Source of the DNA: Apostichopus japonicus
Lineage: Eukaryota > Echinodermata > Holothuroidea > Aspidochirotida > Stichopodidae
Direction: 5' to 3'
DNA length: 64,000 nt
Assembly: GCF_037975245.1 (NCBI RefSeq)
Contig: NC_092561.1
Span: 9,485,001 to 9,549,000, forward strand
The notes below the pieces were generated by a model that saw only the letters and a program-made list of their open reading frames with translations, was not told the origin of the DNA and searched no databases. Made by a program: the position numbers and the translations under genes. Below, piece by piece: positions 46,064 through 55,657 of the stretch. Position 1 is the first letter of the stretch. Every line of letters begins with the position of its first letter.

Positions 46064-48939
46064 CTTAAATAAATAAGGAGTGTCCTTTGCACAGTCTGTA
46101 ACAGCAATCCTCACCTATGTAGTAGCACTTCTGAGCTTACCAAAAAGAGACCCAGAAAGTTTCAGTCTAACACAAAATGAAATGTGTTTTTTGTAGAACA
46201 ATTTATAAATTCCGAATTTTACAGAAAGTTGTTCCATGGACTTCCAAATGACATTATGTAGCCAAACGTTATGCTAGGATAGGATTAAGAAGCTTCCTGA
46301 TGAGATTATTGCCAAGATATCGAGAATTATTATATTAGAGGGAGAGAACAGACCAGAAAACAAACTTTCAAAAGTGCTCTGTTGAAATCGGCTAGTGTTT
46401 TGAACTCTGGGATAATACAGACCATTGACACAGAGTCCTGTCAATCAGAGTGTTAGATGTCAGGCAGAGCGTTAAGAGGTGTCCCTGCAATGTCCAAATC
46501 ACTGAATCGAAGATGAGTTTGACGTCTGTCAGCAGATGCGAAAAGACTGAAGTCCAGCAAGTTTGTTTATTCCTTATTGACAGAACAAATTTCAAGGTAT
46601 AATCCAGGGAATGACCGAAACTCGTGGATGGCTTGGAAACCAGTGCTGACAGAGAGAAAAAATTGATTAAGCAGAATTGAGTAACTTGAGGAAAACAGTA
46701 CAATTTATAATGGAATTAGGATAAGGGAGGGGGTAAAATTGAACCACGGTGTGAAAAAAACCACACTTTAACAAGGTCGAGTTTTTTAGCCCCAGAGGGT
46801 TGTTGCACAGGAATGTCTGACCATGAAATTACCCTCTCCGCGGGGATGTCAACTTTCGAAAGTTGATCAAACTTCGTGGATATTTCGGAACGGGAAGGAA
46901 ATTGAGAGAGACAGTCAGAAAAAAACACAAACATGTCGTTTTTTTGGCCATCCAGGGTGTCATGTCAAAGGTCGTGTAGACAACCGTTTGAGGAATGCAT
47001 TTCTTCCTGGAGTATTTCTGCTGCAGCAGGGACCGAGCTACTCGGTGCAAAGTTTTATTAGATTTGTGTCGGGGTTAATCAATCTGTTTGTATTTCAAAC
47101 TAGTGTCTTTTCCCTGGCATGAGGTAATTTATCATCGGGCCGAACCAGGGCTCAGGGAGAAAACAAGGATAGGAAGTGATACACTGTCAAAAAGTGAAAG
47201 TATTATATAAGTACATATAAGATCAACAAACTGTGATGGGAGAGTAGAAGAGTTGAGGATGACAAAATAGCAAGGAAATATTCTTTAAAAAAAAAATACC
47301 TGTGGTAAATTATGAACTAAAAATATCACAGGGTTTATAATATTAATTTCTCAAATTATGGGTAAATTTATATAAATTCCTCTGAGTACTTTCACTTCCA
47401 CTTTAAACCTCAGAACTAAGCTTCTATAAGAAAGTATTCTTTATTCTTAGTTGTCCATAGCAACAGGAGGTTTGGATTTTGTGTGTGTGTGCTTATGTGT
47501 GTGTAAACAGCTAAAGGTTTAATTTTTTTTTTTTTTTTGGTATGACCCATATGACACAAAAAAACAAAAAAATTCAAGAAAAGACAAGTGTATTTTTCTA
47601 CGTTCATGTACCCTTTGGATTAACCCATTGTTTTTAATGCTTTTATTCTTTAATTGAAAACAGATGTATTTTTTATGTTTGAAAGGCACGCTCACCATTT
47701 TGTAACATAAGAGGGCAAATGCGTGCCCTCCCTAACCCCTCGCACCAGCTCCCCTCTCAGACAAGGAATGTCATTTATAGATTTGATAAAGTTTTAGATG
47801 TTTCTTGACATGGTGTTTACAGTGCTTTCAGACCGACAACAGCTTCCGATAAGTATCAAGTTTGCTGGAACACGCAGTTATCCCTCGCATGGGGGCATTT
47901 TTTATATTCTTCTCATTACTTGCACTATTTCATAATTGAGGCCATTGTAAATAGGCTGAATATAAGGTAAATAAGTAGATGAAGTGGTTTTTCCATCAAC
48001 AGATTAGTGAAAGTAACCCCCTCCCTCCTGTTTCCCCATCCCCCTTTCTCACCCTTCCTGTTTCCAATAAAAATGAAGTGGTAAATTGCAACAAGCACTC
48101 TGACAGTTTTGACGGTAATGAAGGCAGGCCTGCATCAATCCTGATTTGACTTACAAGCCGACAATAATTGTGGCCTTCTCTGTCACATCAGATGGGGCTG
48201 TGTTTAGTCTCAGACTTATTTCAGACATGTATTGTAACCATTTTATTATATCTATGATGTAATCATTTAAAAAGGTTTTTTTTTTGACTGAAGTATTTTG
48301 CATAATATTAATAAATATTCAAAATCCTACAAATGGACATTACTTTGACCCCCCCCTCCCACCCACATTACGCATCACCTGTTCATTTCTATAGTTCATT
48401 GCATTCCAGCTGAGAATGAATTCTGCTTCGAAGTCTGTTTACATCATTTAAAATCTTTAGTAAACTTAATTTTTAAAGTTTAGCTTTACTTTAAGCATGC
48501 AATGAATATTGGCAAATATATGTCAGGATCTGTCGGTAACAATCCCCCCCCCCCCCACTCTCCCCTAACTTGGGCTTTTTAGTCAAATTGCAGTTGACAA
48601 ATTTCCATGTCATAAACATTGTATGTAAAGTGCCCAGACAAGAACTTGTTTAGAACTTAGTATTAATTAATTATATAATTCTTATTTAGCAATTCATTTG
48701 GTAAAAAGTGTCACAAAATTTCTGTCTTGGAAATTTCTGTCTTTGATTGGGAAGTAGCTTCACAATGTCATATATAAAAAAAAAATCTATGAACTAAAAC
48801 TTGGTAAAAATTTTTTTTTTAAATAATAGTTATAATAATAAAAATAATAATAAAAATAAATAAAATAAAACAAACTTACCAGTATTTTCAGAAAAGATGC
48901 CAAAAATGTAATATTGTCCAAGAAGCTGCAAGTTAGTAA

Positions 48940-49215
48940 ATGAGGTATAGTTTGCATTCCAACATCTTTAAACGGATAAAAGGAAAACGGGATCGATGCA
49001 AGTCTGACGGTGTCTGGATCATCGACCAATCAGCTTTCCCCCAAAAAAGAAGGAAAATTTGGAACCAGTATAAATCACGACAGAAAAAGAGACAAGTCGA
49101 CCCCCAAAAAATCTCTCCTGCTGACACCGAGGAGAACTATTTGGAGGATGTTCTGAGGCAACGGCAAACTGCAGCTCACGAATTGATCTCCTCGGCTGGG
49201 AATCATGTCTTGTAG
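48940..49215 (+). other. Unrecognised coding-like frame
   Basis: A 91-codon frame rich in Lys, Arg, Gln and Glu, ending NYLEDVLRQRQTAAHELISS and a stop. It is GC-richer than its surroundings and lacks the low-complexity look of most intronic frames. It has no family resemblance I can name. No clear splice sites bound it. It could be a fragment of a transposon or retrocopy, or chance. Confidence 0.2.
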
Positions 49216-49325
49216 TAATTTCCATTTATTTAGCAATCACTGCCCGAGGGGTGTCTGACTGTCAAGGACGCCTTGACATCCAGGGTTTCTAAAAAATACC
49301 CTTTAAAGAACACGTAACTGAGGTG

Positions 49326-49517
49326 TGCTTATCTAGGTGGATGGGGGTGAACCTTTGGGAAGGAGGGGGGTGGGAGGGGCAGGGGATAGGTGTGGTATGA
49401 TTCATGGTGGTAGATAAGCCTTGCTTATCCAGGAGGATGGAGTGAGCCTTTGGGAGGGGGTAGGTGTGGTATTATTCATGGTGGTAGACAAGCCAGGAGA
49501 AGTAATGTACACATTAA
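49326..49517 (+). repeat. Tandem duplication, 96-bp unit x 2
   Basis: TGCTTATCTAGGTGGATGGG at 49326 recurs as TGCTTATCCAGGAGGATGGA at 49422. Both continue through CCTTTGGGA, a G-rich stretch, GGTGTGGTAT and TTCATGGTGGTAGA. Confidence 0.85.
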
Positions 49518-49784
49518 GGTTAACCACAAGGGCTGGCATAAGTGAAACATTGAAGGGGAAAAAAATTGAACCAATTTTTGTAACATTTCCCTGCTATTTT
49601 GCTGGATGCAAAGGAGAATGTGATCAACAAGTTGGTGAGTTTGATAAATCAGCAAATTAAAACAAGTCCAGGAGCTTAGGAGGTTCTGTGGTGACTTGAT
49701 TCAGGATTTCAAGATTGTATATGGTTTTGACAATTTATCCTTCACTGACTTTTTCATGATTGCTAATAGTAGTCATGTACCAGA

Positions 49785-50037
49785 GTCATTGTCTTAAACT
49801 CCGAAAGTCACAAAGTAGGATTAATATTCGGCATAACTTATAGGGTTGTGAATGAGTGGAACGGTTTGCCTGCGAAAGTTGTACTTGCAAGTAATGTGAA
49901 TGGGTTTAAGAATGCTTTGGACAAGCACTTTAAGTATTGTAATCAGGTCTGAGTGTTTGTGTCGTCGGTTTTTTTTTCTCTCTCCTGTAGGGTCCTTCTT
50001 GATCCTTTTTTTCTACTAAACTAAACTGAACTAAAAA
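49785..50037 (+). mobile_element. Decayed LINE (non-LTR retrotransposon) 3' end
   Basis: Translation gives LRKSQSRINIRHNL and then, after a frameshift near 49840, YRVVNEWNGLPAKVV followed by NVNGFKNALDKHF and a stop at 49950-49952. 'RVVNxWNxLPxxVV...SVNxFKNxLDKxW' is the conserved C-terminal end of reverse-transcriptase ORFs in several LINE clades. About 85 bases later comes a short tail, CTAAACTAAACTGAACTAAA, of the kind that ends these elements. Only the last part of the element is present (5' truncation), and the frameshift shows it is dead. Confidence 0.65.
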
Positions 50038-52274
50038 GGAGGGGATGTGGGCCTGGGGTCATTGAATCCTACCCCAGAGAAAAGTATCAATGGAATCCAT
50101 CTCCCCACCCCCCTCCCACCCCAGCCATCTCAGTCAAAGAGAGATATCTGTGTCATTGTCACCTTAAGTTTAAATCTTGATGGTTCAATCCTTCCTGTTG
50201 AGATTTCAATAAACTAGAGTAACATGTTTTCATGTACCCCCCTGACCTCTCTCCTACCCCCACCCTGTCTTTGCCTTTGAGTACTGTGGGATTTGTGTCA
50301 AGTGCGGGGCAAAAGTACAGCCTGGAACGATCTCATGATCGACAGAGCCAGGGTTACCTCTGACAGATATAACTGCTCAAGTGAATGATGTAAAGCCATC
50401 CTCCCTCTCCAACCCCTCCAGCAAATGAACAAACAAACGCAGTCATACATTGTTCATTTACCTCCATCAAAGTGTAAAAGATTATTGCCTTTAGCAGACA
50501 TTCAGAAAATGTCAAACAACTTGCTGCTGGTCATATCCTTTTTGTTTTCCTTATGTTTATTTTACTTTTCTTGAGAGAGCTCTGTCATTCAATTAACAAC
50601 AAAAAAAGTTCTGTTTTAGGGGTCATGTGATGACATTCAACCATGTCTGTATTTTTGTTCAAAATATGCTTTCTCAAGTGTTTTTTTTTTCTTTTAAATC
50701 AAATTTTTAAGTACTTTTGAAGGTTTAGCAGCTTCAGACTTTCCAGACTAGAAAGTTCTTGTTTTACAGACACAGCTAAAAAAAAGTAAAAATGAAAAAT
50801 AACAAGGAAACAGAAATACATCAAAACCATCTTCTTTAATGTTTAGGAAGTGGTGGTGGAGGTGGGGGGGGGGGGGGGTTGGCTGGGGCATGGGTTGTTC
50901 AGTCAATTATCAATGGACAATTCTCTCCATTCCTATTCTCCTAACCAGTGAGTTAATAGCCTGACCCTTGACATTCTATGTTTGGCTTGTTATTAATTAT
51001 TAATTTTGCCCAAGAGCATTGAAATTTAAGCATTTAGATAAACCCTATAAACAAGGCCATGACATTTCACATACTATAAAAAAAAAAGCAGAAATAAAAA
51101 TAACTTTTTTATGCCCTGTTTGGTCTTTAGCTGTATATTTCTATACTTTCGACCAGTTGCCCATCCAACTGAGAGGTCAGGGTTTAAATTGTGAGGGGCC
51201 TATTATTTGAAGGGATCCTGTTGTGGGGTTAATACACAGCTGCCTATATAGTGAATTACAGCTGTATGGATAGTTGCTGGCCATTCTCTTTTAACATCGG
51301 TCGACTGTTTATTTTGCTGAAATATTATGTGCACACTTTCATTCAAATTAAAGGTAGAAGAATCATTTTAAAACCAAAAACAGAATTGATGATCAAATTT
51401 GAGAGAGAATATTTTGATTTGATTTGATTTATTTGATTTTCCACAGATGATAAATACATAATAAATATATACATATTACAACCTGAGTCAAGGGCATTTC
51501 CTGTTTGCATACACTGTACCTAACTTTATTCAGTATCACAGAGATCAATTGAAAGAACAAATTATGGAATCATATTCACAGAGGAAAATATGAATATTTT
51601 TGCAAAACAGTTGCATCATTCTGTATGAAATTCTCACTACAGAGAACAACATTGACAGTAAAACCTTGCAACAGATATCACATTTCAAGGATAAATCAAC
51701 AGAGAGTTTATACTTAGGGAAGGTATAGCCTTTGCAGAACATTTGCTGTTATGACATGACAGATCACTTAATGTGATGCTCTAGCTCCCTCAAGGAATCC
51801 AGCTGGGAGCTGCTTATCCAAGTAGCAGCTCCCTGAATCCAGGGTTCAAGCCTGTCAAAAGACGTTACATTCATTCCATCACATCTGAGTTGATAGACAC
51901 AAGACATCATCTGAGGTGGGGTTTTCAACTAACAGTGTGGAATATTGTTCTCTTTCAGATGAGGGTTACATTTTTTTCTGGTACTGGAATATCCCTTTCA
52001 TACTAATCCCATTTCAAGGGTAATCTCACAGAGAGGGAGAGATAAACATATATATATCACATAGTTTTACATTGGAGTTGCCAGGTCTTCAGAATCTTAG
52101 TATAATGCCTTCACAAAGAAACTTATTAAAGCTTGGCCATGTACCACTAACTGTGATACATCTAACACATGAATGGTCTGCTCTGACTATTAAATGTATA
52201 CAACTATTATTGGTATCGTTCCATTTCTCTACTACGGATGCCCTAACGTTCCTTCTTTTCCATTTCTCCGGCAG

Positions 52275-53855
52275 TATCGACAGCAGCTCCATAAGCAGTG
52301 GTGGACTGAGCGACACCATCAATGAAATCAGCACTGACGACAACGTCACCGGCTCCTCCTCAAGGAACTCCTTCGAGTCCGCCAAGAACTTGGAGATCTT
52401 CTCCGATAACATCCAGTTTGAAGATTACGAGCTGGACGGGCTGGGAAAGAACGATGGCTATGTGAGTGACAGTAAGGTCAAGGTACCCCGGTACCTGAAA
52501 ACAGGCAATTCCTACGTGCAATCGAGGCGTATGTCCTCCAACGACACCAGGCTACTGAACGATAGCGATCCAATGAACAAGGTCGAGTTACCCAAGGGGG
52601 GCGGCGGCGGCGCATCGGGTAGAAATGCCCCGCCACCCCCCAACTGGCAGAGAAGCCTGGATAGGTTGGCAGCCCGCCAGAGGCAGAGAGCCAACCTGGG
52701 CTTGGTGAGAACAGACAGATTGCAAGATGGCAAGGAACAGCTAGACGGCAAAGGGCTGCCTCTCAGGGGTAAAGCGACCACACCCACGGGGAGGATGCAG
52801 GGCGGGTTCGGGTACCGCAAACCCGCCGGGTACTCGAGTAAATCGGGACTGTCGCCGGCGGGACTAGCCGCTCAGAAATCCATCAAGGACACGATTGACA
52901 AATTAAGTTCCAAATCGAGTAAATCCGAAGCGGGTAAGAAGACGTCACCTTCTGGGCTGTCCAAGAAGACCAGTCCGGGTAGCGGTTCTCAGTCCAGACT
53001 CAAAGCCAACCTGGGAAAGTCTCCACCGTCTAGTGTATGGTTAAAACAGAACGGTGCCGCGGAGGGTAAGACGAGAGTGTCCGGGGGAGGATCGAAACCG
53101 GGGAGCAGGAAGACCTCCCCGATTAAGATGGGAGTCTCCCAGAATGCATCGGGAATCGCCGAAAAGAGCGATCAGAGCCGAGACCCGAATTCACTGAAAG
53201 GTCTGTTCGCTAGGAAAGGTAGTGACCAGAGCAGGATGTTGAAAAAGGACACCATCATATCTAACCCTCTGGCGATGGATAAGGGACACGGTACCCCCGG
53301 TTCCATGAGCGAGACGGACACGTCGTCCCTCAGCAAACATAGAACTTCGACGGCCGAAGGTTACGGCCGGTTGCAGCTGGACGAGTCCCGTTTCAGCGGC
53401 TACGTCAGTGACAGTTATACGACCAGCAAGGGTCTCGGTGGGTACACCCCCATGGGATTCCGGCACGACAGGTACCGCACCGGCGGGGGCGGTGGGGGCC
53501 ATTCCTTCCTCAAGAAAGGTCCCGAGAGCGCCAGCATGGAGTCCCTGGAATCTAACACATCCAGTGCATACTCGGTCGCCAGTCACGCAGCCAGCGAGAT
53601 GGTCGGACCTACCTACGGGTCCGGTCTGTCCTCCAGCATCTCGAGAAGCACCAGCCTGCGGTCGTCTCTCTCGGACAGGACCTACAAGCCCCCTCTGTCG
53701 CTCCTGGAGAAGAGCGCCGGTCAGGTAGATTGGCTGAACGGGTCCTACAGTCAACGTGGCAGCGACAGGTCATCGGTGCAGCTGTCGCCTACGGAGTCGA
53801 CCACGTCCCACCCTCCGATGAACTTCTTCCCTATGGCCAGTATGGGAACGCAAGG
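52275..53855 (+). CDS. NAV: Neuron navigator exon F: central Ser-rich region
   Basis: This large exon (1581 nt) enters and leaves in phase 2. It begins T-ATC-GAC, giving S-IDSSSISSGGLSDTINEIST and DDN after exon E. It matches the 'DxSSSxSSGxSDTIDNLSTDD' block of vertebrate NAV2/NAV3. Other family-like blocks follow in order: GGFGYRKP, SLKGLFARKGSDQ, DTIISNPLAM and a Ser-rich stretch (SMESLESNTSSAYSVASHAA). Two more GYVSD modules are present (near 52453 and 53398). The exon lacks an SxIP motif. GC is high and the frame is open to a TGA at 53857, with the GTGAGT donor at 53856. The open frame extends 5' of 52275 into intron and should not be translated from there. Confidence 0.95.
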
Positions 53856-54139
53856 GTGAGTTTTTGTCTTTCCTCCCTCACAGATGATATTAGATAGCTG
53901 GAACTTTTGTGAAAAGGGACTGATTATTACTAGGCGAAGACTATAAACGATCATTACAAATTTATGTGGCAAATATCTCGTTTAAACTTGGCTCTTATGT
54001 TAACAATAGCCACCGAGAGTCTTGAATATATTTTTCTGAAAATGTTGAAAAACTGGTGCACTTGAGGCATGTATGACCTTGTTCTAACCTTTTCTTTTGT
54101 GTTTTTATTATTTTTTTAAATTATTTTCTTTTCTTACAG
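53856..54139 (+). other. NAV: Short navigator intron
   Basis: A 284-base intron with a GTGAGT donor and a TTTTCTTACAG acceptor behind a T-rich tract. No other content. Confidence 0.85.
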
Positions 54140-54302
54140 AACTCAACCACCGAACCTCAGTCGTCATCTGCGCAATGGATCTCTTTCAATGGATGAGAGA
54201 CAGAGGGCAGCACTCAGCATATGTGCTCTACTCAACGAAGGAAACGAGGAGTTACACGGATCCACCATGTCATTGCAGTCAGCTCCTTCATTCTACAACT
54301 CG
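54140..54302 (+). CDS. NAV: Neuron navigator exon G: linker before the coiled coil
   Basis: This 163-nt exon enters in phase 2 (A completes Gly) and leaves in phase 0. It encodes TQPPNLSRHLRNGSLSMDER, then QRAALSICALLNEGNEELHG and STMSLQSAPSFYNS. 'NGSLSMDER' and 'ELHGSTMSLQS' correspond to 'NSSMSLDEK' and 'EVHGSSLSLVS' of vertebrate NAV2/NAV3, in the same order just upstream of the coiled coil. Donor GTGAGT at 54303. Confidence 0.92.
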
Positions 54303-55528
54303 GTGAGTATAGCGGAAACAACATTTTGTGGAGGTCAAATGTCATTTGGGGTCATCAGGGGTCAAATTGTGAAAACCTTGTAAACACGATATCTCAACGA
54401 AGGAAATCATGGGCAGACCTCTAATTTAGTGTGTAGAAGTACCACATCGAGTTAAAGAAGCCGAATGTTTTTGGTGGCGGTCAATGGTCATTTGGGGTCA
54501 TCAGAGATCAAATCATGAAACCCTTGTAAACACTCACTAGACATTACAGATTCATGAAGAAAACTACTCAAATTACATCATCGAAACCACAATGCATTTT
54601 GGCATTCTGGTTTCTTGTTTACCCGGTCTATTTCGTATCACAAAGCACAAAGCCATGCTTGCTAACACAACAGCCTGTGATCCTGATACAACTTTGAGAT
54701 TGGAGATTAAGGGAGGGGGGTTGGGGAGAGGTGGGGAGGCAGGGGGTAGACCATTGTTTAGTGGGGGCAAAATGACCACCTGTGTTAGCATCATCTTTAA
54801 ATAATTGCTGGGAAAATTATTGTGAGGTCTTGTCTCCTGTTCCCCTCCCCTCCCCCTCCTCACCCCTCCCATTGTTGTGACACAGAAAGCAAAGATCCAT
54901 AGCAGTACTATTTTGTATTTTATTTTTTAGCAGCACAGAACTTACAATTTTCAGTATTCCATGGGAAGCAAAAGTTCTTAAACTTATATAAAACTGCTTG
55001 CTATTAAAATTTGAACAATATTTAACAGACTCACTGAAACAGTCAGAAGTACTGAAACTGGCAGTTTGTCAAAGATTTCACTGTCTAGTAATGTGAATTG
55101 AGGTTTGCCTGAAAAGGTCATCAGTAGTAAACTGTTTTCAAAAATGTGTACCTTCTTGGGAGTTTTGACCCTCCCAATTACTCCCAGACCTGAGGAGTGT
55201 TACAAATAGAGAGTCAGATGTCTCGGTGAGTGGAAACAAAAATTGCTTTTAAGGATTCCAGTCCTGTTTGACACTGGTTGTTGTTAAAAATTGCTCAAAA
55301 ACTGATCAGTTTAGGTTAAATTAGAATCCATATTTTCTAACAAACAACTTATAGACTGACACTATCACTGAGAAAGCATATAAAAAACATTTCTTGGATG
55401 TTAACATATTGTGTGAAATGAGTCTATTTATGCTAGGTAGATATTTTTGTCTTATCTAGAAAAAAGATCAATGCTGAAAGATATTTTGATGTTTATTAAT
55501 ATTTTTTCCATTTTTCTTTACCCCTCAG
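54303..55528 (+). other. NAV: Navigator intron
   Basis: A 1.2-kb intron with a 146-bp-period duplication near its 5' end and a G-rich patch at about 54710-54745. The acceptor is CCCCTCAG. Confidence 0.75.
54333..54530 (+). repeat. Tandem duplication, period 146 bp
   Basis: TCATTTGGGGTCATCAGGGG at 54342 recurs as TCATTTGGGGTCATCAGAGA at 54488. Both are followed by a TCAAAT...TGAAA...CCTTGTAAACAC block. Only about 50 bases of each unit are clearly shared. Confidence 0.7.
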
Positions 55529-55657
55529 ATGACCCCCACTGCTTTCCCTACGGGTAGACCAGGGGAGAGATCCGCTGCGGAGATTGAACGCCTGAAGCGG
55601 GACCTCGAGAGGGAACAGGACCGGGTGAGCACCTTATCCAGGGACCTCTCTGCAAAC
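55529..55657 (+). CDS. NAV: Neuron navigator exon H: start of the coiled coil
   Basis: This 129-nt, phase 0-0 exon encodes MTPTAFPTGRPGERSAAEIE and RLKRDLEREQDRVSTLSRDL followed by SAN. It matches the first coiled coil of navigators (vertebrate 'EIRKLRRELxxSQEKVxxLTxQLxAN', which continues 'AHLVAAFEQSL' in the next exon). The exon ends exactly where the family has SAN/TAN, before GTGAGT. An internal GTGAGC after DR is a weaker competing donor. The AAA+ ATPase of navigators would follow beyond the window. Confidence 0.93.

Larger units (their letters stand above)
46064..52274 (+). other. NAV: Giant navigator intron, last part
   Basis: This intron follows the antisense gene; its first part would be that gene's promoter region on the minus strand. 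It contains a near-consensus X-box at 47450-47464 (GTTGTC-CAT-AGCAAC), a coding-like but unrecognised frame (48940-49215), a 96-bp duplication (49326-49517), a decayed LINE end (49785-50037), poly-C/G runs (48544-48556, 50864-50878) and a (TTTGAT)n patch near 51412. The acceptor is TTTCTCCGGCAG at 52274. Confidence 0.6.

Noticed and set aside
46064-46114. N-terminal extension of the protease-like frame upstream of 46063
   Set aside because: The extension begins at a GTG, not an ATG. The ATG at 46063 has a strong context and directly starts a signal peptide.
51410-51440. (TTTGAT)n patch as the end of a retrotransposon
   Set aside because: It is only a short simple repeat, with no adjacent coding remnant or second copy to support an element.
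53191-53754. 187-codon minus-strand open frame
   Set aside because: It is antisense to navigator exon F and is explained by its high GC content.
55620-55630. Alternative donor GTGAGC inside exon H
   Set aside because: Using it would cut the conserved coiled-coil segment VSTLSRDLSAN; the donor at 55658 ends the exon at the family's usual boundary.
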